A stretch of DNA of 64,000 nt from Allomuricauda sp. (GCF_002699205.1 NZ_PABT01000049.1:183266-247265); one strand, 5' to 3'; shown: positions 10,495 to 20,665, counted from the first letter of the stretch. Notes: generated by a model not told the origin, from the letters alone. A program made the numbers and translations.

Positions 10495-11286
10495 CTACCA
10501 GCCCCCAGAGGCACCGCCTCCACCAAAGCCGCCCCCTCCGAAGCCACCACTAAAACCGCCGCCGCCGCCAAAGCCTCCTCCACTGCCAAAGCCACCTGAA
10601 GAACCTGAGCTACGGCCCATGTTGCTCAATATGATCATGTCCCAAATATCGAGTCCGCTGCCTCTTCGACCACCGCTGCCCCCGCCACCTTTGTTCTTAC
10701 GGCTCCAAAGAATAATCATGATGACAATAAAGAAGATGATTGGGAAAAGCGCACCAATAGGAGTTTTTTTGCCGTTGCCAAATGTTCTATCCTCAGTAAA
10801 TTCTCCGGTGAGTACTTTAAAAATGGCATCGGAACCTTTGTCCAGTCCACTGTAGTAATCTTCTTTTTTAAATTCTGGGATGATCACGGATTCTATAATG
10901 CGTTTGGACATCAGGTCGGTCAGACTTCCTTCTACACCATACCCTGTGTTTATTGCGATCCTACGGTCGTCCTTGGCAAGAAGTATAAGTACGCCATTGT
11001 CCTTGTCGGCTTGTCCGATACCCCATTTTTGCCCCCATTGTGCACCTAAATAATTGATGTTCTCACCTTCGGTGGAACTGATAATGGCAACAACAATTTG
11101 AGTGGATGTACTATCGGAATATTTCACAAGCTTTTGCTCCAAGGCATTGCTTTGTGAAGGGGATAGCAAGTTTATATAATCGTAAACACTGGTTTGCTTT
11201 TGGGGTTTATCGGGTATGGTAAATTGTCCCCAAGCAAGTGGGGCCCATAACAAAAACAGTAATAGACTACCCTTTGGATATCGCAT
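10495..11286 (-). CDS. TPM-domain membrane protein with glycine-rich tail (YgcG type)
   Basis: 263 residues: a signal peptide (MRYPKGSLLLFLLWAPLAWGQ), a TPM domain at about 30-165 (VYDYINLLSPSQ, TQIVVAIISS, NGVLILLAKDDRRIAINTGYGVEGSLTD), one transmembrane helix (IGALFPIIFFIVIMIILW) and a C-terminal tail made almost entirely of Gly, Phe and Ser. The TPM domain is named from thylakoid lumen, PSII-repair and membrane proteins, and in bacteria it is commonly linked to LemA, as here. The start overlaps the preceding TPM gene by 20 bases, indicating coupled translation. The Gly-rich tail is usual for this subfamily and is not evidence of a fusion. The biochemical role is unknown. Confidence 0.9.
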   Translation of the reverse strand: MRYPKGSLLLFLLWAPLAWGQFTIPDKPQKQTSVYDYINLLSPSQSNALEQKLVKYSDSTSTQIVVAIISSTEGENINYLGAQWGQKWGIGQADKDNGVLILLAKDDRRIAINTGYGVEGSLTDLMSKRIIESVIIPEFKKEDYYSGLDKGSDAIFKVLTGEFTEDRTFGNGKKTPIGALFPIIFFIVIMIILWSRKNKGGGGSGGRRGSGLDIWDMIILSNMGRSSGSSGGFGSGGGFGGGGGFSGGFGGGGFGGGGASGGW

Positions 11287-11704
11287 CGTTCAATTCGTTG
11301 ACATCGTTGTGGTTCCATGGAAAATGGGCTTCGAGTTCTTTTCCTGCCATTAGGATGCCCTCAACGATACCTTGTTTAAAATTCCCTTTTTTAAAATGGC
11401 CGGCAATAACATCTTTCGTTGCGTCCCAAAAACCTTTGGGGACAACTTTGTCGATTCCTTCACCGCCGTATATCACAAATTTTCTGTCGTCCACCGCTAC
11501 ATAGATGAGCACACCGTTTCCTTCTTTGGTGTTGTCCATTTTAAGGAAGTGAAAAATTTGCTGTGCCCTACTAAAATGGTCTATTTTGGCAGAGGATTCA
11601 ATATGTACCCGTATTTCGCCAGAAGTGTTTTTTTCTGCCTCAACAATGGCGTTTATAATTTCCTCTTCTTCCTTTGCTGTCAAAAACTCCTCTACGTGCG
11701 ACAT
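11267..11704 (-). CDS. TPM-domain protein without signal peptide
   Basis: 145 residues, no signal peptide and no hydrophobic segment at the N-terminus (MSHVEEFLTAKEEEEI). The whole protein is one TPM domain with the GEIRVHIE, NGVLIYVAVDDRKFVIYGGEGID and KGFWDATKDVIAGHFKKGN blocks. It lies three bases downstream of lemA and overlaps the larger TPM gene. LemA plus a short and a long TPM protein is a standard Bacteroidota operon. Its position suggests the three act together at the cytoplasmic membrane, but no activity is established. Confidence 0.88.
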   Translation of the reverse strand: MSHVEEFLTAKEEEEIINAIVEAEKNTSGEIRVHIESSAKIDHFSRAQQIFHFLKMDNTKEGNGVLIYVAVDDRKFVIYGGEGIDKVVPKGFWDATKDVIAGHFKKGNFKQGIVEGILMAGKELEAHFPWNHNDVNELNDAISKG

Positions 11705-11707
11705 GGT

Positions 11708-12307
11708 TTAATTGAATTCGAAGTTAACTTCGGGAGCATTTTCAGAACCAGGATCTGCACTATATCTGGGCATTTCTTCAAAACCGAACCACCCTGCAAG
11801 TATTTTGCCCGGGAACTTTTTTATGTGGACATCATAAATGTTCACTTTTTCATTGTACCGGTCCCTTGCCACATTGATTCTGTTCTCGGTACCCTCCAAC
11901 TGGGATTGCAGTTCCAAAAAGTTTTGATTGGCCTTTAATTCAGGGTAACGTTCCACGGTCACCAATAATCTGGAAAGGGCGGAGGACAATCCTGTTTGTG
12001 CCTGTTGGAACTTGGCCAACTGTTCTGGTGTAATGTTGTTGGCATCTATATTGGTGGATGTTGCCTTGGCACGAGCCTCAATGACATCGGTCAATGTGCT
12101 TCTTTCAAAATCGGCGGCACCTTGCACGGTCTTCACCAAATTTCCTATCAGATCATTTCTTCTTTGGTAGGCACTTTCCACATTGGACCATGCTGTTTTG
12201 GCATCGGCTTCATATTGTACGGCCTTGTTGTTGAAGCCAACTGCCCATTGGTAGAGACCAAAAACAATGACTACGACAATAATCAAGGGGATTAACCATT
12301 TTTTCAT
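11708..12307 (-). CDS. lemA: LemA family membrane protein
   Basis: 199 residues with an N-terminal signal anchor (MKKWLIPLIIVVVIVFGLYQW) and the LemA helical domain: NVESAYQRRNDLIGNLVKTVQG, then SRLLVTVERYPELKANQNF and LEGTENRINVARDRYNE, the three signature blocks of the family. LemA proteins are mostly extracytoplasmic helical bundles of unknown function. The gene sits between merR-like and TPM genes in a tightly spaced minus-strand operon. Confidence 0.93.
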   Translation of the reverse strand: MKKWLIPLIIVVVIVFGLYQWAVGFNNKAVQYEADAKTAWSNVESAYQRRNDLIGNLVKTVQGAADFERSTLTDVIEARAKATSTNIDANNITPEQLAKFQQAQTGLSSALSRLLVTVERYPELKANQNFLELQSQLEGTENRINVARDRYNEKVNIYDVHIKKFPGKILAGWFGFEEMPRYSADPGSENAPEVNFEFN

Positions 12308-12326
12308 TTTCTTATGGTATTAGTGT

Positions 12327-12656
12327 TTATAGTTGTTCTTTTATTTTTAACAGTTCTGCTTTCACTTTCTGTAATTTTTGAATCACTTCAAAATTGGACA
12401 GGGCTTTTTGCTTTTCTTCCTTTAGATGGATTTTGGCCCCTTCCAGGGTAAACCCTCGTTCCTTCACCAAATGATAGATCAGTTGAAGGTTTTGGATGTC
12501 CTGCGGTGTAAATTTACGGTTTCCCTTGGCATTTTTTTTGGGTTGTAGTACATCAAACTCTTTTTCCCAAAAGCGTATCAGGGATGTGTTTACCCCAAAG
12601 GCCTTGGCCACTTCGCCTATGCCATAATATCGTTTTTCTGGAAGATCTATGTGCAT
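12327..12656 (-). CDS. MerR family transcriptional regulator
   Basis: 109 residues. The N-terminal winged HTH (KRYYGIGEVAKAFGVNTSLIRFWEKEF) and the wing (KGNRKFTPQDIQNLQLIYHLVKERGFTLEGAK) are typical of MerR. The C-terminal part is a short coiled coil for dimerisation, with no effector domain and no cysteines for metal binding. Its ATG overlaps the stop of the M23 peptidase gene in a TAATG arrangement, so the two are translationally coupled. This gene pair is common in Flavobacteriia; the regulated genes and any ligand cannot be read from the sequence. Confidence 0.9.
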   Translation of the reverse strand: MHIDLPEKRYYGIGEVAKAFGVNTSLIRFWEKEFDVLQPKKNAKGNRKFTPQDIQNLQLIYHLVKERGFTLEGAKIHLKEEKQKALSNFEVIQKLQKVKAELLKIKEQL

Positions 12657-13633
12657 TAATCCAGTGATTGATTCTCTTGATTGGCCAATCTGAGCATATT
12701 CTCAAATTCCTCAGCCGACAAACTTCCGTAATAGAAATTGATCGGGTTGATGCGCTCCCCGTCCTTGAAAATTTCGTAATGGACGTGTGGGGCCTGGGAT
12801 CGTCCTGTACTGCCAACAAAGCCAATAAGGTCGCCTCTTTGCACTTTTTGGCCTACGGTAACATTGTATTTGCTCATGTGTGCATACAATGAAATATAAC
12901 CGTACCCATGATCTATTCTAACATGTTTTCCATATCCGGACGACCTATTGTCGGCACGCACTACTTTTCCATCACCCGTAGCATATATGGGAGTGCCTCT
13001 CGGGGCAGTAAAGTCCATGCCCCAATGCATCTTGCGTGCTTTGGTAAAAGGATCCGACCGCCACCCATAACCAGAAGCCATTCTTGTCAAATCCTCATTG
13101 CTCACCGGTTGAATGGCAGGAATGGAGGCTAGCAGTTTTTCCTTTTCTTCCGCCAATTTGGCAATTTCATCCAAAGACTTGGATTGGATGACCATCTCTT
13201 TTTGGATGATATCCAGTCGTTTGGTGGCATTGATGATGATTTCAGAATTGTTGAAACCTTCAAGGTCCTTGTATCGGTTAATACCACCAAAACCAGCCCT
13301 TCGCTGTTCTTCCGGTATCGGGTTTGCTTCAAAATATAATCTGTAAATATTGTTGTCGCGATCTTCAATATTGGCCAAAACCTGTTCCATGTGGTCCATC
13401 TTCCTATTTAAGATCTCGAACTGAAGTTCGTAATTGCGGACCTCACGCTCCAAGGAAAGTTCCTTGGGCGTATTTACCCAACGAGTATTCAAAAGGATAA
13501 TCAATCCCAAAAAACCAAAGAGTGCCGAGCCCAGTAGAAATAAGAAAATATTCCTATACTTTTTGGATTTCTTCGGTTCAATCTTTCTGTATGAAAGTGT
13601 ATCCGGATCGTAATAGTACTTTACTTTAGACAT
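12656..13633 (-). CDS. M23 family metallopeptidase, membrane anchored
   Basis: 325 residues. A cytoplasmic segment (MSKVKYYYDPDTLSYRKIEP) is followed by one transmembrane helix (NIFLFLLGSALFGFLGLIILL), a periplasmic coiled coil (about 60-165) and a C-terminal LytM/M23 domain. Zinc ligands are visible in MHWGMDFTAP (HxxxD) and APHVHYEIF (HxH), so the enzyme looks catalytically intact. Such proteins cleave peptidoglycan cross-bridges or, with coiled coils, control amidases during growth and division. It heads the operon with merR, lemA and two TPM genes and is divergent from alaS. Confidence 0.93.
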   Translation of the reverse strand: MSKVKYYYDPDTLSYRKIEPKKSKKYRNIFLFLLGSALFGFLGLIILLNTRWVNTPKELSLEREVRNYELQFEILNRKMDHMEQVLANIEDRDNNIYRLYFEANPIPEEQRRAGFGGINRYKDLEGFNNSEIIINATKRLDIIQKEMVIQSKSLDEIAKLAEEKEKLLASIPAIQPVSNEDLTRMASGYGWRSDPFTKARKMHWGMDFTAPRGTPIYATGDGKVVRADNRSSGYGKHVRIDHGYGYISLYAHMSKYNVTVGQKVQRGDLIGFVGSTGRSQAPHVHYEIFKDGERINPINFYYGSLSAEEFENMLRLANQENQSLD

Positions 13634-13680
13634 GAATGGATTTTATCCTATTTTTGCTCATTCATTTTAAACAGAACAAA

Positions 13681-13688
13681 CAAATATA
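13681..13688 (-). promoter_or_regulatory. Candidate -7 element upstream of the M23 operon
   Basis: On the minus strand TATATTTG, matching TAnnTTTG, lies 48 bases before the M23 start in the 104-base gap shared with alaS. No clear TTG at the -33 distance was seen, so this is tentative. Confidence 0.35.
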
Positions 13689-13737
13689 AAAATTGTTTTG
13701 CTTAAAGTGTTAAATTTAAGAAAACCCTAGGAATTCA

Positions 13738-16350
13738 ATGACATCCCAAGAAGTTAGAAAGCAGTTTTTAAACTTTTTTAAAGAAAAGAACCACAAGATT
13801 GTTCCATCGGCGCCCATGGTAATGAAGGACGACCCCACTTTGATGTTCACCAACGCCGGTATGAACCAGTTCAAGGAGTACTTTTTGGGGAATTCCGTTC
13901 CAAAGAGCAAACGATTGGCCGATACCCAAAAATGTCTCAGGGTAAGTGGTAAGCACAATGATCTCGAAGAGGTTGGAAAGGATACCTACCACCATACCAT
14001 GTTCGAAATGCTTGGGAACTGGAGCGTAGGTGATTATTTTAAAAAAGAAGCTATTGAATGGGCATGGGAACTGCTCACTGAGGTTTATAAAATTGATAGG
14101 GACAGTCTATATGTTTCGGTTTTTGAAGGAAGCGAGGACGATGGACTGCCACTTGATCAAGAGGCTTATAATCTGTGGAAGGCAATAGTGCCCGAAAATC
14201 GGATCATTAAAGGAAATAAGAAGGACAATTTCTGGGAAATGGGAGATCAAGGCCCGTGTGGACCTTGTTCCGAAATCCATGTGGATATTAGGTCCAAGGA
14301 AGAGAAAGCGAAGGTTGATGGAGCTTCGTTGGTGAACCAGGACCATCCGCAAGTGGTGGAAATCTGGAACTTGGTCTTTATGCAGTTCAACCGTAAGGCG
14401 GATGGAAGTTTGGAGCCGTTGCCCGAAAAGCACATCGATACAGGTATGGGCTTTGAACGTCTGTGCATGGTGCTTCAAGGAAAGCAATCCAATTACGATA
14501 CCGATGTGTTTACCCCACTGATTCGTGAGGTGGAGATCATCACGGGAAAGAAATATGGTAAGGACGAACAAACGGATATTGCCATACGTGTGGTTACGGA
14601 CCATGTTCGGGCTGTTGCCTTTTCCATTGCCGATGGACAATTGCCGAGCAATACAGGGGCTGGTTATGTAATAAGAAGGATCTTGCGCCGTGCCATTCGC
14701 TATGGATTCACTTTTTTGGATACCAACAAGCCATTTATCTACCGATTGGTAAAGGTATTGAGCGAACAAATGGGCAAAGCGTTCCCAGAGTTGAAAGAAC
14801 AATACCAATTGATTGAAAATGTAATCAAAGAGGAGGAAAGTTCTTTCTTGAGCACTCTTGAACAAGGATTGGTTTTATTGGATTCCGTGATAAAATCATC
14901 CAAGGACAAAACCATAAAAGGGGAAAAAGCTTTTGAACTGTACGACACTTTTGGCTTCCCTATAGATCTGACCGCTCTGATTTTGGAAGAGAAAGGGTAT
15001 CGACTTGATGTGGAAGGTTTTGAAAAAGCATTAAAAGCCCAAAAGGATCGTTCCAGGGCAGCATCCGAGGTATCCAAAGATGATTGGAATGTGTTATTGA
15101 CCGATACTGAACAAGAATTTATCGGCTATGATAGTTTGGAAACCACTGTGAAACTGGTGAAATATCGCAAGGTAACCAGCAAAAAAGAAGGTGAGCAATA
15201 CCAATTGGTGTTCAACCTTACCCCATTCTACCCCGAAGGAGGTGGGCAAGTAGGTGATAAGGGCTATCTGGAAGCTCCAAATGGTGATGTCATCTATATT
15301 GTGGATACCAAAAGGGAAAACAACGAAATAGTCCATTTCACCAAAACCCTCCCCAAAGAGGTTTCGGGAACATTTAAGGCAGTGGTGGATAAAAAACAGC
15401 GTTGGAGAACAGCTTGTAACCATACCGCTACGCACCTGTTGCACCAAGCATTGCGTGAAGTATTGGGAACACATGTTGAGCAAAAAGGTTCTGCGGTCCA
15501 TTCCAAATATTTACGGTTTGACTTTTCGCACTTTTCAAAATTGACCACAGAAGAGCTTCGAGAAGTCGAAAACTTTGTCAATGCACGTATTGATGGGCAC
15601 CTTCCTTTGGAAGAAAGGCGAAATGTGCCTATCAAAGAGGCCATGGAACAAGGGGCCATGGCGCTTTTTGGTGAAAAATACGGTGATACGGTGCGAACCA
15701 TCCGTTTTGGACAATCTATTGAACTTTGTGGTGGTACCCATGTACAGAACACAGGGGATATTTGGCATTTCAAAATTGTTTCTGAGGGAGCTGTTGCTGC
15801 TGGAATCCGTAGGATAGAAGCCATCACTTCCGATGCCGTCAAAGAGTTTTATTTCAACAATAACCGTATGCTCTTTGAGATCAAGGATATGTTGAAAAAC
15901 CCCCAAGATCCTGTAAAATCGGTGGCTGGTTTATTGGAAGAAAACCTTGCGCTGAAAAAACAAGTGGAGCAATTACTGAAAGATAAGGCCAAAGGACTCA
16001 AAAGCGAGTTGATCAATAAACTGGAGGATGTGAACGGAGTCCGGTTCTTGGCTTCAAAAGTGGATTTGGACGCTGGCGGTATCAAGGACCTTGCGTTTGA
16101 AATGGGAGGGCAAGTGGACAAGTTGTTCCTTTTATTGGCCTCCGAAAAAGACGGAAAAGCCATACTTTCCTGTTATATTTCCAAAGATTTGGTCTCAGCC
16201 AAAGATTTGAATGCGGGGACGATAGTTCGCGAACTTGGAAAGTATATCCAAGGCGGTGGTGGTGGACAACCGTTCTTTGCCACTGCGGGGGGTAAAAACC
16301 CAGCAGGAATTCCCGAGGCACTGGAAAAGGTGAGGGATTATATTTCTTGA
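13738..16350 (+). CDS. alaS: Alanine--tRNA ligase
   Basis: 870 residues, the usual length. The class II catalytic core is at the N-terminus ([26 protein letters not shown]), followed by the helical tRNA-recognition region, the editing domain with [16 protein letters not shown] and the zinc-binding CGGTH in the second half, and a C-terminal coiled coil plus glycine-rich C-Ala domain ([25 protein letters not shown]). It charges tRNA-Ala and deacylates mischarged Ser and Gly. The ATG at 13738 follows an AT-rich gap shared with the divergent M23 operon. Confidence 0.98.
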   Translation: MTSQEVRKQFLNFFKEKNHKIVPSAPMVMKDDPTLMFTNAGMNQFKEYFLGNSVPKSKRLADTQKCLRVSGKHNDLEEVGKDTYHHTMFEMLGNWSVGDYFKKEAIEWAWELLTEVYKIDRDSLYVSVFEGSEDDGLPLDQEAYNLWKAIVPENRIIKGNKKDNFWEMGDQGPCGPCSEIHVDIRSKEEKAKVDGASLVNQDHPQVVEIWNLVFMQFNRKADGSLEPLPEKHIDTGMGFERLCMVLQGKQSNYDTDVFTPLIREVEIITGKKYGKDEQTDIAIRVVTDHVRAVAFSIADGQLPSNTGAGYVIRRILRRAIRYGFTFLDTNKPFIYRLVKVLSEQMGKAFPELKEQYQLIENVIKEEESSFLSTLEQGLVLLDSVIKSSKDKTIKGEKAFELYDTFGFPIDLTALILEEKGYRLDVEGFEKALKAQKDRSRAASEVSKDDWNVLLTDTEQEFIGYDSLETTVKLVKYRKVTSKKEGEQYQLVFNLTPFYPEGGGQVGDKGYLEAPNGDVIYIVDTKRENNEIVHFTKTLPKEVSGTFKAVVDKKQRWRTACNHTATHLLHQALREVLGTHVEQKGSAVHSKYLRFDFSHFSKLTTEELREVENFVNARIDGHLPLEERRNVPIKEAMEQGAMALFGEKYGDTVRTIRFGQSIELCGGTHVQNTGDIWHFKIVSEGAVAAGIRRIEAITSDAVKEFYFNNNRMLFEIKDMLKNPQDPVKSVAGLLEENLALKKQVEQLLKDKAKGLKSELINKLEDVNGVRFLASKVDLDAGGIKDLAFEMGGQVDKLFLLLASEKDGKAILSCYISKDLVSAKDLNAGTIVRELGKYIQGGGGGQPFFATAGGKNPAGIPEALEKVRDYIS

Positions 16351-16383
16351 TGAATTTTATGAATAACCTCGCTTGTATTATGT

Positions 16384-17250
16384 ATGAAAAAACTCTTATA
16401 TATTTTTTTAATTTTTCAGGCCTGTTCCGAGAATGTGGACAAATCAACCGAGGTAAAAACATTAACCGAATCTGAAAGGGTTCTGTTATCAACTACCGAT
16501 TCAATAAAGGTTGCGAATTTCTGGCAAAAAGCTATGAAAGCTCCCATATATTCGGTTGAAAGGCAACATTATTTGGATTCAGCTTTGATAATTAAACCTG
16601 ATTCTGCCTATTTCTGGCAGCAGAAAGCAATGCCGTTATATAAAGAGCGTAAGTTTTCTTTAGGAAAGCCCTTTTTGGAAAAAGCTGTTTTATATGATCC
16701 TGAAAGATATTTGGATTACAGTGGGTTTATGAAATGTCTTTTCTCCAATGAGTATCAGGAGTCGATAGATGAACTAAATCTGGCAAAGGAGAAATTTGGG
16801 GATGGATATGTGATGGATCACACCTACAATTTTTATATAGCATTGGATTATCTGCAAATGAACCAGTTTGCCAATGCAAAAAAGTATCTTTTAAAAAGCA
16901 AAGAACAACAATTCAATGATTTTCCTAATGATTCTCCAGAAGAGGCTTGCCATTATATGGATTGGTTTTATATGGGTGTTGTTGAATATGAACTGAAGAA
17001 TTATGAAAAGGCAATCGAGAACTTTAATATGAGTTTAAAGGTTTATAAAAAGTTTGCCGATGCACTTTATTATAAGGGAATTTCATTGTATCAATCTGGC
17101 AAGAATGAAGAGGCACGGAAAACAATAGAATTGGCATGGGAAAATAATCAAAACACGATTAATGAAGATCAAGTTTATTATGTGATTTATCCATATCAAA
17201 TCTTTCACAAACTGAGTCCTTGGTCGACAAAACGCATGGATAGTAAATAA
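16384..17250 (+). CDS. TPR-repeat lipoprotein
   Basis: 288 residues with a lipoprotein signal (MKKLLYIFLIFQACSENVDK) and several tetratricopeptide-like repeats: ALIIKPDSAYFWQQKAMPLYKERKF, FYMGVVEYELKNYEKAIENFNMSLKVY, and ADALYYKGISLYQSGKNEEARKTIELAW. TPR solenoids mediate protein-protein contacts, so an outer-membrane or periplasmic scaffold is likely. The last base of its stop is the first base of the GSCFA ATG. It is more AT-rich than alaS and the GSCFA gene on either side. I suspect it was inserted into a conserved alaS-GSCFA-DUF4230 order, but this is inference. Confidence 0.85.
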   Translation: MKKLLYIFLIFQACSENVDKSTEVKTLTESERVLLSTTDSIKVANFWQKAMKAPIYSVERQHYLDSALIIKPDSAYFWQQKAMPLYKERKFSLGKPFLEKAVLYDPERYLDYSGFMKCLFSNEYQESIDELNLAKEKFGDGYVMDHTYNFYIALDYLQMNQFANAKKYLLKSKEQQFNDFPNDSPEEACHYMDWFYMGVVEYELKNYEKAIENFNMSLKVYKKFADALYYKGISLYQSGKNEEARKTIELAWENNQNTINEDQVYYVIYPYQIFHKLSPWSTKRMDSK

Positions 17251-18209
17251 TGATACTACAGACCAAAATACCCTTAAACCCTTGCGATAATCCAATAGAT
17301 TATCAAAGTAGATTGGTGCTTTTGGGCTCTTGTTTTGTGGAAAATATAGGTAAGAAGTTGGACTATTTTAAGTTCCAACAATGCCAAAACCCCTTCGGAA
17401 TATTGTTCCATCCCTTGGCGATCCAGAACCTTGTCCAAAGAGCTGTCCAAGATATTCCGTACCACCCAGATGAAATTTTCGAACAAGATGGGATTTGGCG
17501 TTGTTTCGATGCCCATTCCGATTTGCGCGCCGGGGATTCGGAAGAATTGTTGCAGCTTCTCAACCAAAGGTTGATGGAAACAAAGTCTTGGTTGGCGGTA
17601 TCTTCCCATATCATCATTACGTTGGGAACAGCTTGGGTTTATGAATATTTGAATTCCAATAGAATAGTGGCCAATTGCCATAAGGTGCCACAAAAGCAGT
17701 TCTCTAAAAAGCTATTGGGCGTTTCCGAAATTGAGTCCAGTCTTCACCGTTTGATTGAATTGATTCAAAAAGTAAATTCCAACGCACAAATTATTTTTAC
17801 CATTTCTCCCGTTCGTCATTTAAAAGATGGTTTTATAGAGAACCAACAGAGCAAGGCACATCTCATCACCGCCGTTCATTCGCTATTGTCATCTCGAGGG
17901 CTGTCGAGAGACCTCAATTACTTTCCATCCTATGAAATTATGATGGACGAACTCCGTGATTACCGTTTTTACGGAAAGGACATGGTTCACCCGAACGAGT
18001 TGGCCGTGGATTATATCTGGGAAAAATTCAAATCGGTTTGGGTTGATGAAAATGAATACCCTATTATGGACAAGGTGGATGCTGTTCAAAAAGGGTTGAT
18101 GCACCGCCCATTTAACCCTGATTCAGAGGCACATCAAAAGTTTAAAACATCGCTCCGTACAAAAATTACGTATCTTCAAGAAAGGTATCCTTTTATGAAA
18201 TTCAGTTAG
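17250..18209 (+). CDS. GSCFA domain-containing protein
   Basis: 319 residues. The family-defining block appears near residues 27-33 as LVLLGSCFVENIGKKLDYFKF, followed by the FGILFHPLAI segment and a GDSL-like hydrolase fold: HIIITLGTAWVYEY, IIFTISPVRHLKDG and the terminal DMVHPNELAVDYIWEKF. The Ser of GSCF and the late Asp/His pair resemble the SGNH hydrolase triad, so an esterase-type activity is plausible but unproven. It is cytoplasmic (no signal peptide). It overlaps the TPR gene by one base and abuts DUF4230 with no gap. Confidence 0.93.
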   Translation: MILQTKIPLNPCDNPIDYQSRLVLLGSCFVENIGKKLDYFKFQQCQNPFGILFHPLAIQNLVQRAVQDIPYHPDEIFEQDGIWRCFDAHSDLRAGDSEELLQLLNQRLMETKSWLAVSSHIIITLGTAWVYEYLNSNRIVANCHKVPQKQFSKKLLGVSEIESSLHRLIELIQKVNSNAQIIFTISPVRHLKDGFIENQQSKAHLITAVHSLLSSRGLSRDLNYFPSYEIMMDELRDYRFYGKDMVHPNELAVDYIWEKFKSVWVDENEYPIMDKVDAVQKGLMHRPFNPDSEAHQKFKTSLRTKITYLQERYPFMKFS

Positions 18210-18836
18210 ATGAAAAAATTTATAGCAGGAGCAGTAATTGCGTTGGCCTCGGTTTTGATCTATAAATCGTGCACCGATGACCGTGAGCAAAAATCAATTT
18301 TGGAAGAAAATACCATGCTCCTTCAGCAGGAGTTGAGAAATGTTTCCAAGTTGGTGGTCACTGAAGGACATTTTGCCGAAGTGTACAATTATAAAGATTC
18401 CAAAGAATTGTTCGGACCGCTGGTAACTGCCAATAAAAAAGCTTTGGTTGTGGTGAATGCCGATGTTTCCATTGCGTACGATATGTCCAAAATAGATTAT
18501 GATGTGGACGAGGAAAACAAAGTGCTCAAGATTACCCAGATTCCGGAGCCAGAAATAAACATAAGTCCCGATTTTGAGTACTACGATGTTACCGCGGACT
18601 ATTTGAACCCATTTGATGCGGATGATTATAACACCATCAAAAGAAATGTAAACGCATCTTTGATGAAAAAAATCGAAGCCTCCTCCTTGCGTTCCAACGC
18701 GGAAAACCGCTTGTTGAGCGAACTTTTCCGTATCCTAGTGCTTACGGACACCATGGGATGGACCTTGGTATATGAAGGTGTTACCGTTGATTCTCCGGAA
18801 AAATTAATGGACCTTAACAAAAGCTTGGTCGATTAA
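18210..18836 (+). CDS. DUF4230 domain-containing protein
   Basis: 208 residues. The N-terminus MKKFIAGAVIALASVLIYKSCTDD is a hydrophobic signal or anchor. The rest matches the DUF4230 layout: LVVTEGHFAEVYNYKD, KKALVVVNADVSIAYDMSKIDYDVDEENKVLKITQIPEPEI, then an alpha-helical tail (NASLMKKIEASSLRSNAENRL). Function unknown. It directly follows the GSCFA gene, and its last 33 bases overlap, tail to tail, the 3' end of the aromatic amino acid hydroxylase gene on the other strand. Confidence 0.9.
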   Translation: MKKFIAGAVIALASVLIYKSCTDDREQKSILEENTMLLQQELRNVSKLVVTEGHFAEVYNYKDSKELFGPLVTANKKALVVVNADVSIAYDMSKIDYDVDEENKVLKITQIPEPEINISPDFEYYDVTADYLNPFDADDYNTIKRNVNASLMKKIEASSLRSNAENRLLSELFRILVLTDTMGWTLVYEGVTVDSPEKLMDLNKSLVD

Positions 18837-20561
18837 ACGAATACCATCATCAATCAAGTGCCCCACTTTGGGGTTGTCCCGTTTGATGTTTTCCAGATGC
18901 GCTAAAATTTCATGCTGAAATTCTTGGTTGTTGTCCTGTTTGGCGAGTTCGTACAGTTCTACAGGTAATAACCAATCTTGTGGATGGTTGTTTTTGAGTT
19001 CCTGAAACACCTTGTTTCTGGAAATGGTGGTATTGGTGCCTTCCCTGAACTCGCGGACCTGTTGGTAAAATTGCTCAAGCTGTAACCTTTTTTTGTCCTT
19101 TTTGGATTTTATGGTACTCTCGGTAATTTGATGGCTCATCAAATTGAAACTGTTCAAATCCGCTGGGCCATTGTAGGCGGAAACAATTTTTTGGCCAACA
19201 GCCATATGGTAGAGTCCCCATTTAGGTTGGAACAAGACTTCATCCTTGTAGGTGACGGTGCAATTTTCAAAGGTGATGAGAATAATTTTCCCCATAAGGT
19301 TTCGGGTACCGGTAACAATGGTGCCTTCAACTTTTATGCCTCCTTCAAATTCTAGGGCAATTTGTTCGCCCTCATAAATTTTATAGGCTTTTAAATCGCG
19401 TGGTCCCATATCCTCAATGGCAATATTGATGCCTTTCAATTTTCCGATAGGGGAGCCAAAACCATCAGCGTGGTGGGCAGTGCTATGGCCGACCAATTCT
19501 TTTTCGCGATAGGCTAGGGCCGTGGCACCGCTGGTTTGTATGTAAATTGGTTTCCCGTCGTGTTCGATTACATTGCTGAACTCTCCTGAAATCTGTAATC
19601 CAGTGCTCAGTTCAATAGTGCCCAATGCGTTGGAGCCGATCAATTTTTTAATTCCGGAAAGACCACCGGTACGTACGGCCATGGTATTTGCGAAATCTTC
19701 CAAAACCTGACTTAAAAAGGCGAAATCTGGCGTGACAAAAAGTTGAGGCTGAGGTTTGGTAATATCGAACTCGGTATGTGCTGCTTCTATGGAGTATGGA
19801 ATCTTTTTGACCTTGTCCGTCATGCACCAAGTACTTTCCCCAATGGACGAAAGCAGTCCGGCACCGTAAATTTTTGGATTGTCCACCGTGCCGATCAACC
19901 CATATTCCACGGTCCACCAATGCAAGTTTCGAATTAGTGCCATTTCACTGGGTTCACCCATGTTTTCTTGGAGGTGTTCAATATGTTTTTCGGCTTTCTC
20001 TATCTCACTTTGAGGGGTTCCATGTGCCTCTTTTATTATCGAAAGATGACGAACCGCATTATATAGTTCGTAGTCCTTGGCACTGGAAATCGCCTTGCAG
20101 CCGATCTCTCCAAAACGACGCAAATATTCGGCATACTCTGGATTGGCGATAATAGGGGCGTGCCCGGCACCTTCGTGAATAATATCCGGTGCAGGGGTGT
20201 ATTCAATATTTTCAAGTTGCCGAATGTCCGAAGCAATCACGAGCACATTATAAGCTTGGAATTCCATGAAAGCAGCAGGTGGAATAAAACCATCCACGGC
20301 CACAGCTGCCCAACCAATTTCCTTGAGGATGCGGTTCATCCCGTACATATTGGGGATGTGGTCTATGGAAATCCCTGTTTTTTTGAGTCCATCAACATAG
20401 GATTTATGTGCCACTTTACTGAGATAGTCCACATTTTTCCGCATCACATACCGCCATACCGCTTGGTCAATGGCCGTGTACTCCTCATAATTTTGCGGTT
20501 TTATGAATTGTTTGAGGTGCTTTGGCAGTTTGTCCAGTATAGGATTGGATTCGTAGCTCAT
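18804..20561 (-). CDS. Aromatic amino acid hydroxylase (biopterin-dependent, PheH-like)
   Basis: 585 residues, longer than the ~300-residue bacterial phenylalanine hydroxylases. The N-terminal half holds the catalytic domain: the iron ligands fall in PDIIHEGAGHAPII, aligning with HELLGH of classical PheH, with a glutamate ligand in YAEYLRRFGEIG or a later Glu, and WWTVEYGLIG matches the WFTVEFGL block. The C-terminal ~250 residues are an extra beta-rich region (GKLKGINIAIEDMGPRDLKAYKIYEGEQIALEFEGGIKVEGT) specific to the Bacteroidota form. The probable reaction is hydroxylation of phenylalanine or a related amino acid using a tetrahydropterin. Monocistronic, on the minus strand. Confidence 0.9.
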   Translation of the reverse strand: MSYESNPILDKLPKHLKQFIKPQNYEEYTAIDQAVWRYVMRKNVDYLSKVAHKSYVDGLKKTGISIDHIPNMYGMNRILKEIGWAAVAVDGFIPPAAFMEFQAYNVLVIASDIRQLENIEYTPAPDIIHEGAGHAPIIANPEYAEYLRRFGEIGCKAISSAKDYELYNAVRHLSIIKEAHGTPQSEIEKAEKHIEHLQENMGEPSEMALIRNLHWWTVEYGLIGTVDNPKIYGAGLLSSIGESTWCMTDKVKKIPYSIEAAHTEFDITKPQPQLFVTPDFAFLSQVLEDFANTMAVRTGGLSGIKKLIGSNALGTIELSTGLQISGEFSNVIEHDGKPIYIQTSGATALAYREKELVGHSTAHHADGFGSPIGKLKGINIAIEDMGPRDLKAYKIYEGEQIALEFEGGIKVEGTIVTGTRNLMGKIILITFENCTVTYKDEVLFQPKWGLYHMAVGQKIVSAYNGPADLNSFNLMSHQITESTIKSKKDKKRLQLEQFYQQVREFREGTNTTISRNKVFQELKNNHPQDWLLPVELYELAKQDNNQEFQHEILAHLENIKRDNPKVGHLIDDGIRLIDQAFVKVH

Positions 20562-20632
20562 ATGTCATTTTTTGTGCGACTTAAAGATACAAAATAGGGA
20601 ACGGATTTTTCTTTATAGAAAGTTATAGGTAT

Positions 20633-20654
20633 AAAAAAACCGCCTAAAAGGCGG
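20633..20654 (-). terminator. Intrinsic terminator of the DUF4136 gene
   Basis: CCGCC-TTTTA-GGCGG stem on the minus strand followed by TTTTTTT, 12 bases past the DUF4136 stop. Confidence 0.8.
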
Positions 20655-20665
20655 TCTATAAATTT

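Noticed and set aside
18804-18836. Frameshift at the end of DUF4230 or hydroxylase
   Set aside because: Both genes end normally in a 33-base tail-to-tail overlap; neither frame is broken.
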